Shown here in pieces: positions 46,781 through 57,168 of a stretch of 64,000 bases of DNA (position 1 is the first letter of the stretch; every line of letters starts with the position of its first letter). Under the pieces are notes generated by a model. The model was not told the origin of the DNA and did not search any database. It worked only from the letters and a program-made list of their open reading frames with translations. Origin of the DNA: Tetracladium setigerum (Eukaryota; Ascomycota; Leotiomycetes; Helotiales); assembly GCA_031472005.1 (NCBI GenBank), contig PZJY01000009.1:1426001-1490000 (forward strand), written 5' to 3'. Position numbers and translations under genes: made by a program.

Positions 46781-47672
46781 AAGAATCTGTAACCGTTAGA
46801 GACTAGAGTAAGACTTGGGATCTTGCAGGACTTGGTCGATTTCCAATCTTGAAGATGGTAGGCATTGGGAGTGTTTGTATTGTTGAATATCAACTGTACG
46901 ATATGTTTTTTGGGCGATCGAGAATTTTGCGGAAGGGAGTTTTTCAAGGGCGCAAGAAACTTCCAGTAATTCTGAGTGAAGTGAGACGCCAAAAGGTGAG
47001 GTACGATTGCACATTTACCTCGGATCATGATATTTCTGATGAAGCCCAAAGTTTGTCTTCTCGTTTTTCTATTTAGAAAGGCGTATCGATTCCTTCTGAT
47101 TCAGTATGATGATCTGTGATATATACGGTTGAATTTTAAGTGATATATTCAAGGCTGCCCGCAGTCTCTCATTGAATTAATGATTCCCATTGCCAGCTCT
47201 CACTTTATCATATCCATTGACAATGTCCTTAAACCAAAGGTCTCAAACCAGACTTACCAATGCCACCATCACCGAGACTTGGTCATAGCAGCAAGTACGG
47301 ATTTCTGAATGTTTCGATCGCTCAGTCTACAAGTTTCGCATCCAGCTGAACGAATTGACAAACAGCTCGTACCAACGGGTTAAAATAAAGTTCTGGTTCC
47401 CGCTCAGGTGATATAACTTTAAGGTCTGAAGTGAAAATCGCCACATACGAAACTCAGAGAATGTGCCCAAAGGAAAAATGTCCCGTAGAAACTTCCACCG
47501 GACTGCTGGCTTGTTAAACAAAATTGAAAATCATGCATTCTATGGGATACTTCTATATCTACCATTCTGCAAGCATCGAACGGCCGTTATCTCGTCAATA
47601 GCCACGGACAATCCTAAACGCCTTCACTCCAAATAATCCAACGCTCCCACCAAACTACCATGCCTCAAACCT
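46781..47672. other. Intergenic spacer downstream of proline dehydrogenase
   Basis: A short open frame (46849-47076 plus) has no family signature. Nothing else supported. Confidence 0.5.
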
Positions 47673-49194
47673 TTACGCAGAAATCCCAAACCCACTCCTA
47701 ACTCTCCTCCACAATTCTCCTGCCATCGCATCCCTCCCATCCCGAGTCCGCTGCACAGCATCCTTATTCTCATTCGCCCTCCTCAACAAATACTTCATAC
47801 ACTCCCCAGTCGTTCCCCACACAAGATATTTATATGCCATGGGTACATCTACTTTTCTACTGGCTGCACATTCCGCATCCTTTCCGCATTGCACAAGTTC
47901 GCAACTGACTTCATCTGCCATTCCTTGGAGTTGCGCATAGACGAGATCGGTTTGTGGGATATCTTTTTGTGCTTGTGTGGTGCGGAGACCTTGGACTTTG
48001 CGGACGGAGGTCTGATTGTGGCCTGCGAGTACAACGGCAACGGATGGGAAGGGGGTTACCGGTGAAAAGGGTTTGAGGACTGAACCGTAGGTGCGGATGG
48101 CGAGGCTTTCGGCAATACCATTATAGCAATTATCGGTATCGGTTTTCGTGTCGTGAATGAGATGGCGAGGATCGCTTCCTAGGTATGCGCCTCTGACTAA
48201 TTTGACTCCAAGCGTGAAGTCGTTTGCATGTGCTTCGGCGAGATGGGAAGCCAGGATGGATGGAGTGGCTTTGAGATATGCCTGGTAAGTGTTGTAGATG
48301 ACCGCTCTGTCCTTTGTGTTGTACTTCTTCATGTACGCCAGAGTCCAAGAGTCGATTCCGGCCTGCACCGCTTGCTGCTCTGCATCGAAAAGTAATCTTA
48401 CTCCTCTCTCTGCAGCCAGGTCACAGACAGAGTCAATTGCTTCTTTAAGAGCTGGACTTGGGCCGATGTTTTTACTTAAATCGTAAAGTGCCTGGCTTCC
48501 GGCTCCAGTGAATTTCAGTGCGACGAAATCATCGGGACTGGCCAATTCGACGGTCTCGAGAGTTCCTTTCGCCCAAGGAGTGATCTCGTTGCGAATGCAT
48601 GCTTCAGCTTCTTCGTGTTCTCCACATGATTCCAAGCCACTCGCTTGACTCTCGTCCATTACCACTTCTCGTGCATAGCCCAGAATAACTCCTCTATATC
48701 CCAAAGATTTAAGGGAATCAATCGTGTGGCGTACTTCACGGCCATTCTCTCCGGCGCAGAATTGTTTGTAGAAGGTGTGCTTGAGGAAGAATCTTAGTAG
48801 GGGATTGGTGTCAGGTGAGAGAAAGGCAGATTTGGAATGTGCCAAGATCGACATGATCTTTAAGGATGGAGAGAGGAATATCTGCAGGTATGTTAGTTAC
48901 ATTCCTTTCTCGGAATATGCGGAACGTCCTGACCCGAGAGGAAGATATTGATGTTATCGCCAATGATCTGACGATTGAGCTGAGGGGGAGGATCGATAGA
49001 GGGGCAACTTTCGGCATAGGTGGGGGAGCTGGTGAAGAGAGTATGGCGGGGTCGGATTGCACGTACTTCTCCACTGTAGAGGGGGAAGCAACAGAACATT
49101 GGCGAGGAGTCGATTGAGAAGTATATAACCTTGGAGGAGTTATGAAGAGTGATTTGCTGCGAAGACACAGTCTGGTCTTAAATAACGCCGTCAT
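47673..49194 (-). CDS. put1: Mitochondrial proline dehydrogenase
   Basis: Exon 1 (48934-49194) encodes an arginine/serine-rich N-terminus, MTALFKTRLCLRSKSLFITP, fitting a mitochondrial import signal. Exon 2 (47673-48881) carries the TIM-barrel: LAHSKSAFLSPDTNPLLRF, GYRGVILGYAREV, RLLFDAEQQAVQAGIDSW, YNTYQAYLK, GVKLVRGAYLGSDPR, VVLAGHNQTSVRK, VYAQLQGMADEVS and MAYKYLVWGTTGECMKYLLRR. The protein is 489 residues, usual for fungal Put1. It oxidises proline to pyrroline-5-carboxylate with FAD in the mitochondrial inner membrane, the first step of proline use. No P5C dehydrogenase gene is adjacent, although proline genes are clustered in some other ascomycetes. The 52-bp intron is phase 0 and joins SSSR to IFLSPSLKI. 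Confidence 0.92.
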
Positions 49195-49628
49195 CGTGCA
49201 GGTAAAAGAGTAGTTGAGGTTGTACAGTTGAGACAAGCCAGAACGCGGAAAATAGATGGACAATGATGAGAAAAGTTGGAGAGAAAGTACAAGGACAGAG
49301 GAGGAGGAGAAGGTAGATATACTTATGACTTGTTGGGTAAATTCACACCACAGGTAGCGACTTCGCTGTTGGTTGAATAATAAGCGTGGTGAGGAGGGGT
49401 GAATGTCGTATTGTTTGTTGATAACAGCATCAGGAACAGAAAGTCAGCTTATCGTTGAGCCGACAGCAGCCGGAAGAGGCAACTGGGCACCAGGCGCGCA
49501 TCGAGTCGCTCTGGAATCCACTTAGAGGCAAAGTATGGAGGTGGTTGGCCAAGTACCCCAAAGTATTGTGTACCCACTGGATTATCAGAGTAATGAATAT
49601 GGAAGAAGAGAGGATTTGTGTGGAGTTT
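49195..49628. other. Intergenic spacer
   Basis: Promoter side of put1 and 3' flank of the Tim-like gene; no other feature seen. Confidence 0.5.
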
Positions 49629-50298
49629 TCATGATATTAGCTGCCCTTGCTCCGTATCGGACTTTCTGCGTCCTCTTCGAAGCGCGAATTCTACATAGCC
49701 AGGCCGTCGTCCTTTGGCGGCACTCAACGCATCTTGAACGAGTCCATAGCTTATGCCGATGGCAAGTCCAGTTCTCGCCGTTCTCGCGGCCGTTGTTCGT
49801 GGGAAACCATCTATTTCAATTAGCTAATAGCTCTGGTCCGAGGAGCATGGAGATGAATACTGTATAGACTGAACACTCCCGCCACAGCTAAACTTGCAAT
49901 TGTTGTGTTCACAAAATCCTTCGTCCCTCTCCACTGATCGAAGATATCCTCTATTCCGAAGAATCCTGCAACCCAGAAGCTGAGCTTTGCTCCCATCTTC
50001 GCACCTTCCTTCAACCCCCTAACGCCATTTTGTAGTTCTTTGTCTTGTGGTAGAGATACCAGCCAGTAGTCGTTTGGGGTAAGCGATGAGCATTCTCTGC
50101 CCGAAAGCGCAGTCCTGCCATTTGGCTTCCATGTGTAACGCCCAATGCCATGCCAGAGAGGAAAGAGAGCGAGGTTGCGATTGGGAGGCGAGAGACAAAA
50201 GGTATTGACAGTCGAGAATCTAATTTGAGGAGCCGCAGATTCTCCTTTCGCCGCTCTTGTCGTGCCACAGCTTCTGCCTTTGAAACTGGGTCCTCCAT
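49629..50298 (-). CDS. Tim17/22-superfamily-like membrane protein (tentative); one-base frame break
   Basis: Exon 1 49861-50298 and exon 2 49629-49810, with a 50-bp intron. The protein begins MEDPVSKAEAVARQERRKEN, has small-residue-rich helices (PIATSLSFLSGMALGVTHGS, LKEGAKMGAKLSFWVAGFF, TIASLAVAGVFSLYN) and ends with GFPRTTAARTARTGLAIGIS, GLVQDALSAAKGRRPGY. Glycine-rich helices followed by ...AART...GL...GLxQDAL are what I associate with Tim17/22/23-related inner-membrane proteins; which member is unclear. The frame breaks at a five-base G run (50015-50019 as C on plus) between KMALGG and LKEG; one more G restores it, giving 206 residues. Its start is 252 bp from the divergent small hypothetical gene. 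Confidence 0.6.
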
Positions 50299-50550
50299 AG
50301 TGGAGTTGTGTTGTATAATAATCTTTACCTTGTCCAAGACTTTGAAAGGGTGAAGAGTGCAATCATCCTGAGTGCCAAGGCCAGACGCGTGACTTCGTGC
50401 GGTCCGGCGCGTCCCACGGCTTCGCACCACCCCTCCAAGATATATTAATCCCCTCGATCTCCCACCATCTCGACGAGACAAAACGACAAACAACGACACC
50501 CCGAATCAATCGACCTGACAAAACTGCAAAGTTTTTGTCAGCATTACCAG
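50299..50550. promoter_or_regulatory. Compact divergent promoter
   Basis: 252 bp between the start codons at 50298 (minus) and 50551 (plus). Both transcripts must start within it; a TATATTAA motif lies at 50440-50447. Confidence 0.4.
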
Positions 50551-51085
50551 ATGGTATGTACTCTCCAATTTATTCTGTTTTATGCTCAAGCAATTGATTG
50601 AACTAACAACTGCCCCGCAGACAACCCAAAATGACTCTGCTGGAGGAGAAGTCGAACGCGGTGCAACCTCTCTCAGTTCAACCTCGCTCACCCTTCGCCT
50701 CAAACATGGCCGTACTACGATCCTTCTTCTCGCTGAAGAACTATCGCCAGTATCTCAAGTTAAACAATCCCTCCTCGAAGTCCTCCACGAAGCATACCCC
50801 CACGGAATTCCTGCCTCCCCCGGTTCTGATGGGCGCGATGCCATTCTTGCCCCCTCGTCCATCAAAGAAGTCCGCCTCGCAATCCCGACAAATCTGAACG
50901 ATGCAAGTGATGGCTGGACGGAAATAGACACACGGAGCGCGGCTGGTGCTAAGGCTACTCTTCGCAGTTTGGGACTTAGGGAAGGATCAATGATTGCTTT
51001 TGTTTTGAATGCGGAGGAGGAGTTCTGGGCTGAATTCAGCGATGTCAATGCGTTGTACCCGGAGGAGGACGATGAGGAAGCATAA
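50551..51085 (+). CDS. Small conserved hypothetical protein; first coding exon is the ATG alone
   Basis: The only good start places ATG at 50551-50553 immediately before a GTATGT donor; the 67-bp intron ends CCCCGCAG at 50620, and exon 2 (50621-51085) continues TTQNDSAGGEVERG. The product has 155 residues. SLTLRLKHGRTTILLLAEEL...VKQSLLEVLHEAYPHG and LRSLGLREGSMIAFVL suggest a beta-grasp, ubiquitin-like layout, but this is a guess from pattern. The C-terminus is acidic (YPEEDDEEA). An alternative start, ATG 50582 inside the intron, would add a leucine-rich stretch and is less likely. Confidence 0.6.
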
Positions 51086-51568
51086 TGGATGATAATGAGG
51101 CATGATGGATGATGGATGATTGACTTGGCTGCTTGATTTTTCAACACGGCGTTAAGGAGAATCTGGGATTTTTTATTAGGGAACGATTTGGCTCTGCAAA
51201 TAGACCCTCAAAGTTCACAGACAAATACATCATACCCATCACAATCATAAATTATGTCCCTTCTTCTCATATGTGACTTCTCTGCAAAAACTTGTGGCAA
51301 AACTGATTTTCTTGAAGGTGAGCCCGAGCCTGGAGATCTTCATCTCGCAGGCAATTGCGCTTCAAATGGCAGCGCAGCAGGTTTTCAATAGAATGTCACA
51401 ATACCAATTTGCATTCTCTCGGAACTCTCTGGGGTTGGATTGATGTATTCCAAAACGATCACACCACGCATTCCAGCTTTCTCTGAAGTTCCTAGCCTTC
51501 ATTATTCAACACAGCAGCACGTTGCAGACTTTACCAATATCCCTACCAGAAGCATGCAGATTAGTTGA
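51086..51568. other. Intergenic spacer between convergent genes
   Basis: GATGGATGATG microsatellite at 51085-51120; otherwise nothing recognised. Confidence 0.5.
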
Positions 51569-52478
51569 TCATACCTTCTTCTTTTCTCCTTTTTGTTTTT
51601 GCCCATCCTCCAACACCTTCTCACTCCTCTTCACCTGACGGAGCAAGACCGCATACACCAAGTCCACCACCAGAGGCGTTACCCAAAGCAAACATCCAAG
51701 AGGACTCGTAAAATAGCCATGGGCCTCTGGCCACATAAACCACATGAAACCATAGTAACCATAAAGCCCTGTCACAGATCCAAAAAATCTCGTTGCCCTA
51801 CAGCAAAACATCAGCCAATCCACCAGCAACAACACAACCCCTCCCGCTCTTGTGTAAATATAACACCTATGAACAGGAATGTCAAGAGCAAGAGAATTCA
51901 AACTCACCAAATACTCCAACTCACCCCACCACTATGCCCCTGCTCCCCAACTGCCCCAAACAGGCCAAACTCAACACAACCTGCGCAAAACCAGCAGCCC
52001 AAAACCCCAACTCTGTGGTATCCGGCCCCTCAATCCCACCATACCACTTCCCTCCCTTCTCATTCCACCTCCCATCCAACCACATCCTCGCAAATGCCAA
52101 TTGCACGGCACCCCACCAGATCGTAGCTACCGCCAAAACAGATCCAAGATTCCTCCCCACAAAAGAAAAATGGCCATCCCACTCATCTCTCCCAAACTTT
52201 AGAAACCCGTAGACGACAAATATGTCGATGAGGAGCCAGGTGGTGAAGCCGAGCCTTTCGAGATCTGATTCGGCGATGAAGAGTGCGTAGACGATTTCCC
52301 AGCCCAGGTTGCAGGAGAGGGCCAGGAGTGGCATGCCGTGAGATTTGGAACGGAAAGATTCACGTGCAAGGAGGAGGTAACATATTGTCCAGAGGGCGCC
52401 ACCGGTTTGGAGGATTGAATTGGCGTAGAATATTGTGTGGGGGTAGACGTGAGGTGGAGGGGTGTCGATGGACCCCAT
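51569..52478 (-). CDS. Integral-membrane terpene cyclase homologue (Pyr4/PaxB-like); one-base frame break
   Basis: Exon 1 51908-52478 and exon 2 51569-51797. Seven hydrophobic helices are expected over 266 residues. MPLLALSCNLGWEIVYALF carries the acidic residue in helix 2 (NxxWE) that is catalytic in Pyr4-type cyclases. Other blocks are LIDIFVVYGFLKFG, WWGAVQLAFA, GGVSWSIW and YGFMWFMWPEAHGYF. Pyr4/PaxB/AtmB proteins cyclise prenylated meroterpenoid or indole-diterpene epoxides. The frame breaks between LGQLGSRG and HSGGVSW at G runs (51937-51947 as C on plus); one added G gives a whole number of codons. No polyketide synthase, prenyltransferase or FAD epoxidase is near, so the substrate is unknown. 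Non-cluster homologues of this family are common in fungi. Confidence 0.65.
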
Positions 52479-52918
52479 CGTGTATGTTTTAGTAATATTA
52501 GATATTTGATTGGGCTCAGACAGACTGTGGGAATTAGTCCTTGTCAACAATTTAGAAATCGAGAAAAGAAACTGGATGTGGAAGAGGAAGGGCAGCTGCG
52601 CTACATTTATGAGCTGATGCTGGCTGATGTAGGATTCATTCTCACATCATACAACTGTATATTTGACAGGGAATGTGGCATTGAGAACTGATTGGTTGGC
52701 ACAACGAGCTCTTGGCTAAATGTCTTCAACACCAGGACTTCATGTTAATCGTGCCGATTATAATTTAATTTTATGTTCGCCTGCTCGATCAAATAATTGA
52801 AGAATACTAATTTTTACTGTCGTTCCCTGCACCAAAAGCGCCCTGCCTTGCATCTGCCCCTCAAAGCAAACGCCAAAATAGCAACACACATTCATACTCC
52901 ACTTCCCTTGACCCATCA
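52479..52918. other. Intergenic spacer
   Basis: No supported gene. Confidence 0.5.
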
Positions 52919-55900
52919 TTACATTTCGGTTTCGACTATAGTGGATTTGTTAGCAATCCAAGGCAACTAAACATAGGCGGAGAGTGGCTTACCACTGGGT
53001 TCCTTTCCCTTCATACTGAACTTATTCTTGATTTTATGACCAAAGACCTTCGCCTCATCCTTTGAAAACTTCAAGTGTCGAATGGCCTTGATGTTCATAG
53101 TGCCTCTGTGTTTCCTGTGCAATTCGCTCTTACTGGACAATTTATCCTGCTTCTGACGTCTCTTCTTTAAATCTTCATCATCAATCTCAGAATCAGTGAA
53201 GTCTTCTTGAACCCGCAGTGATTCCGCGTCATCGGAAAGGATTGATGAAGAAGTGGCGGACGCGTCAGAAGCATATTGCTCAAGTTCATGCCCGAAGGCC
53301 CCCCATTGAGCTTCTTGGTTGGAAGAGGTATCATCGAGGTCATCGACTTCTTTTTCGTATCCTGGAGCTTCTTTTGGTATTTGAACAACGTCTTGTTCGT
53401 TATCCTCCTCGTCTTGTTGATCATCTGAACTATCGTTTACTTTCATGTTCGAACCATCGACTTTTCCAGCATTGACAAGCTCTTTGACAGAATCAGGTGT
53501 CTCCCTCTTGACGATGCGAGTGCGATATCCCTCGGCAAGACTGGTCTCCCAGCTTTCGAATGTTTCGCGCTCGTCATTTGTCTTCATCCAATGCTTGTGA
53601 GACTCGTCCAGTCCCATCTTGAATCTGACTGTCAATTTGATTGTCCCAACCCTCTCAGTCTCGATTTTATCCGCTTCGATGTCCTTGATGTAGTTCTGCG
53701 TCATTTGCTTCGCCATTGGAGTCTTGTAGACTGGGATAGATAGAGTGTTCTCTACGTTGTCGACAAGATCAGAAAGCCAGTATACAGCGTAGGCGATTGG
53801 TTTGCGTCCACTCTTTTTGTAAAATTCTATCTTAATAGGAGATTGGTAGCGGCGACGGACTGGAATGAGAATGCGGCGTTTTTGCAGGGTAGTCTCACCC
53901 TCCCTCACTGTTTGTAGATTCCAAGAAGTTCCACCTGCACCCTTGTCGAGCCATTTGCTTGAGATGCTTTTCTTTCCCACGTCGGAATGAAGCACGATGC
54001 GAGTTCCAGATAAATAATTATTTGAATCGTTCTCGACGGAAACCTTCTCTCCAAGAACTTCGAAGCTACCAATATCCCACCCAAGTAGATTGTTCGGCAA
54101 ACGGAGGTTAACAGAACGGAAGAGAACCGAAACTGTGATACGTCCATAGCCTAAACCACCATCAAGAGCATAGACCGCAGTCTTTTGAGAGGAAGTTTGC
54201 AAAATTTCGCTGAGCTTCAAAGTGATAGATCCCAGAATAGGGTCATGCTCTCGATTTAACGAACTCCGGCAGGTAATCGTAAAGACTGCATTGCGCCAAT
54301 CTCGTACAAATCGTTCGGTTTGTGCATTGAAGATAGGACTCGATGACTTGACTTTCGTTCTGGTCTTGAAGACAAGTTCATCGTTTTGGAGAATGGCACA
54401 ATAAGATGAAGGCAAGTCATTACCCTCTTCATCGGTGTTCTCTCCGGAGATTTGAGCTGGTGTCCAGGGTTTATATGAGCCAAAACTACCCGATGGCCTT
54501 TCCTCCTCAAGGTTATCCACTTGGTGAATCAATATTGAGCAAATGCCTGATGGCAATGATGGATCAGGAGGAGTGGTTGTGACATCGACTTCCTGTTGCG
54601 TTGTCACAGTACCTTTATCGTCTGCGAACTCGCTTCGATCTCTGATTTCTTTTGGAATGCTAACGTCCTTGCCATCGGTTCTCATAGAGCTTTTGAAATT
54701 GGCTCTGGGAAAGTATCCAATATCCCAGTATAGAGTTCCTGGCACAGGCTTTCCTTTCTCGTCGACCATTTCATCCTCTCTTTCACAGATTTTGTTGCCG
54801 TAGTCCTTGATGAGGTCGCGAAGATCAAATTGTACCTTGCCAACCACATCATCCGAACCGACTTTGTCGCTATCCCACAATTCAACGCTAAGCTTCTCGC
54901 CCTCAGTGAGCTGATCTTGATAGACAAGAATGCAGGTCTGCTCATTCCAGCAAGGGTTGAGTTCTTGTTCAATGATCCTGGTACAGTAAACTGGCTTCCC
55001 AAACTGGGAATAGGCGAGAGTAATGAATGGATCGCTCTTTCCGGTTCTGTCCTGGCCTGCGATTCCGACTGCTCTCTTTATTTTGATGTAGATTAATCCC
55101 ATGGAATCAGTCTCTTTTTTGACGGCATCCCCTTGAAGGATCTTGGACATGTCCATGATAAGCGACTTAGGTGCAACATAGATATCTAGAGCAGCAGCAA
55201 TTGATGAATTAATGAAACCAGAGATTAAGGGCAAGTCAAGAACGTTAACCCCTTTGGAGGAAAGTGGTATAGCCGATGCATCAATTTTAGGAAGTCCCAT
55301 AAATGTGAATGTGACGTTCTTCAAGAACGGGGGATTTGGCGTTAGCTGAAAACGTAATCGTACCGTTCCAATGATTCCATTTCTATGTCAGTCAGCATTT
55401 CTTCTTGACTACTTTTGTTAGATGCCTGACAACATCGCCAAGATATTTCTTGGCGGTTATCTTCCAGCCAGGACAAACAAAAGACAATGGATAACACTTA
55501 CAATTCGACAAAGATTGGTAAGGGAACTCCAAAGAGACCTTGTACACCAAGATAAAAGATCACCTCCAGATGCAAATTCTTTGCCTTTCCAACAACACCC
55601 TTTGCTGGCACGGCACTGTAAGCGAAAGACATTTCGAGATTGTAGTATTTCATGCTTGGATCGTCTTCCCCTTCCAGTTCACGTTGTTCTTTCTTCGAGT
55701 CTAAGTCCTCTTGAGATGTCTCTTTCTTTTGTGATTTATCTTCCTCTGCCGAGGGGAGAGAACGGAGAGACAGAATCTTGATAGATTGGTCGCCCAAGCC
55801 CATGGAAGATACCTTAACATTTTGAATCAATGCTGGAGGAACCGAAGCTTGCATCACATCTTCGAGAGTGTCGCAAAGGGCAAGCTGTGTTTGTCTACAG

Positions 55901-56796
55901 TTAGAGATCTTACTTGGCTCATTTGAAATTCAATCATGCAGGAGCACTCACGAACATTTCCGGGTTTATGAGGTTCCAGACGATGCCCACAAGCGAGTTC
56001 ATCCATTCCACCGATTCTGGAAGGAGGGATTCAGTAGCAGCATTGGCTCTTTGTCTTTCTGAATCCCAGTTTAAAGTATTGGCGTCTTCTTGCACTTTCC
56101 TTAGCCAAAGATGGATTGCGGAGGAAATAATAACACCAGCGATGCCAGAGCCAAAGAGTCCCTTCCAACCATGCCCGATGAAGAGCCAGTTCAGAGCAGT
56201 AAGTACGACTATAACGGAAATGGAAGTTGCCTTGACAGTTCCTTCCAATGCAGAGAAGGAGCGCCTGAGGTCGGCAATTGGCAATGGGTGGTAGATGATT
56301 TCTCGATTCTTGGATTTGTGGAGGTAATCTTCCGTTTTCTTGCCATCAGCTTCGGGTGGTGCGAGGTCGTCGAGAATCTTTCTGTAAGTCTCCCCGTCTC
56401 CTTCTGGTAGATGAGGTAAAGCTACGCCTGGTAGATCGTTGGGATGAGGAGCATGCTGAGGATCGACATCGGCCTTGGGAACCGTGATTTTGGGTCTTCT
56501 AATGGAATCTGCAAAGTCTCCATCCACGTCTTGAATAACGACTTCATTCTTTGTAGTAGGGTCGATAACCTTTCTTCGCGATGCTGCCTTTGCTTTGGCA
56601 ATCTTCTCCGAATCTTTTCCCTTTCCTGAGGCGACCTTAGAAGCATCGGCGTTCTGGAGATTCAATCGTTCTGCAAGCTCCTGCCCAAGCTTTTGGATGG
56701 TCGGGACCTGGTGACCGATATGGTCAGTGAGGGGTTCGTAGTTTAAATGGTAGGTATACTGTATCTGACCTTATTTCTCGCGGAATATGGAGCCAT
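52919..56796 (-). CDS. SMP/C2-domain membrane-contact protein (Mug190/tricalbin-like), member A
   Basis: Exons 56770-56796, 55952-56707, 55502-55884, 52993-55382 and 52919-52935 sum to 1190 residues. Stopping unspliced at 52967 is an alternative end. After an acidic/basic N-terminus comes a membrane hairpin (ISVIVVLTALNWLFIGHGWKG ... IAGVIISSAIHLWL, about residues 160-200), then an SMP lipid-transfer region (LPESVEWMNSLVGIVWNLI, VKVSSMGLGDQSIKIL, FTFMGLPKIDASAIPL). C2 domains follow: one from about 483 (GLIYIKIKRAVGIAGQDRTG, SDPFITL), one from about 670 (GICSILIHQVDNL), and beta-rich sequence to about 1000. The tail is acidic then lysine-rich. Family members tether ER to plasma membrane and move lipids. 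It is head-to-head with a paralogue. Confidence 0.85.
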
Positions 56797-57168
56797 TGTG
56801 TATAATTGCTACAGCCCTACAAAAGAACCCGAAAATATGTCAATCGGTAAGAGGAAGCAGCACACAACAAAAGAGTCGAATTCCTCGATTTTCCAGTGAT
56901 GACATCGAGCTTGTTGTGTAGTGGCGCTTTTGTATGATGATCTTTGAATGCATGCATCCACCACTAGCACAGCGATGACGTTGAGTGAAAGTGCAGATCG
57001 ATCAGACTTCGAGAGGAGAAGAACTTCCATGTGAAGGGGAGTAAATATAATGAAAAATTCGACCAGAAAAGTGAATTGAGAAATAAAAGGAACAGTGAGC
57101 GACAGAAAAATCGGAAACTTCCTTCCAGATCTCAATTGAGCTCTCTAGACCCCGCCATTCTCACCAAA
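56797..57168. promoter_or_regulatory. Shared promoter of the head-to-head SMP/C2 genes
   Basis: 372 bp between divergent starts of two paralogous genes. No specific site was identified. Confidence 0.4.

Noticed and set aside
47673..49194. Proline catabolic gene cluster
   Set aside because: No P5C dehydrogenase, proline permease or PrnA-like regulator is adjacent.
51569..52478. Secondary-metabolite gene cluster around the terpene cyclase homologue
   Set aside because: No synthase, prenyltransferase, P450 or monooxygenase gene within the window.
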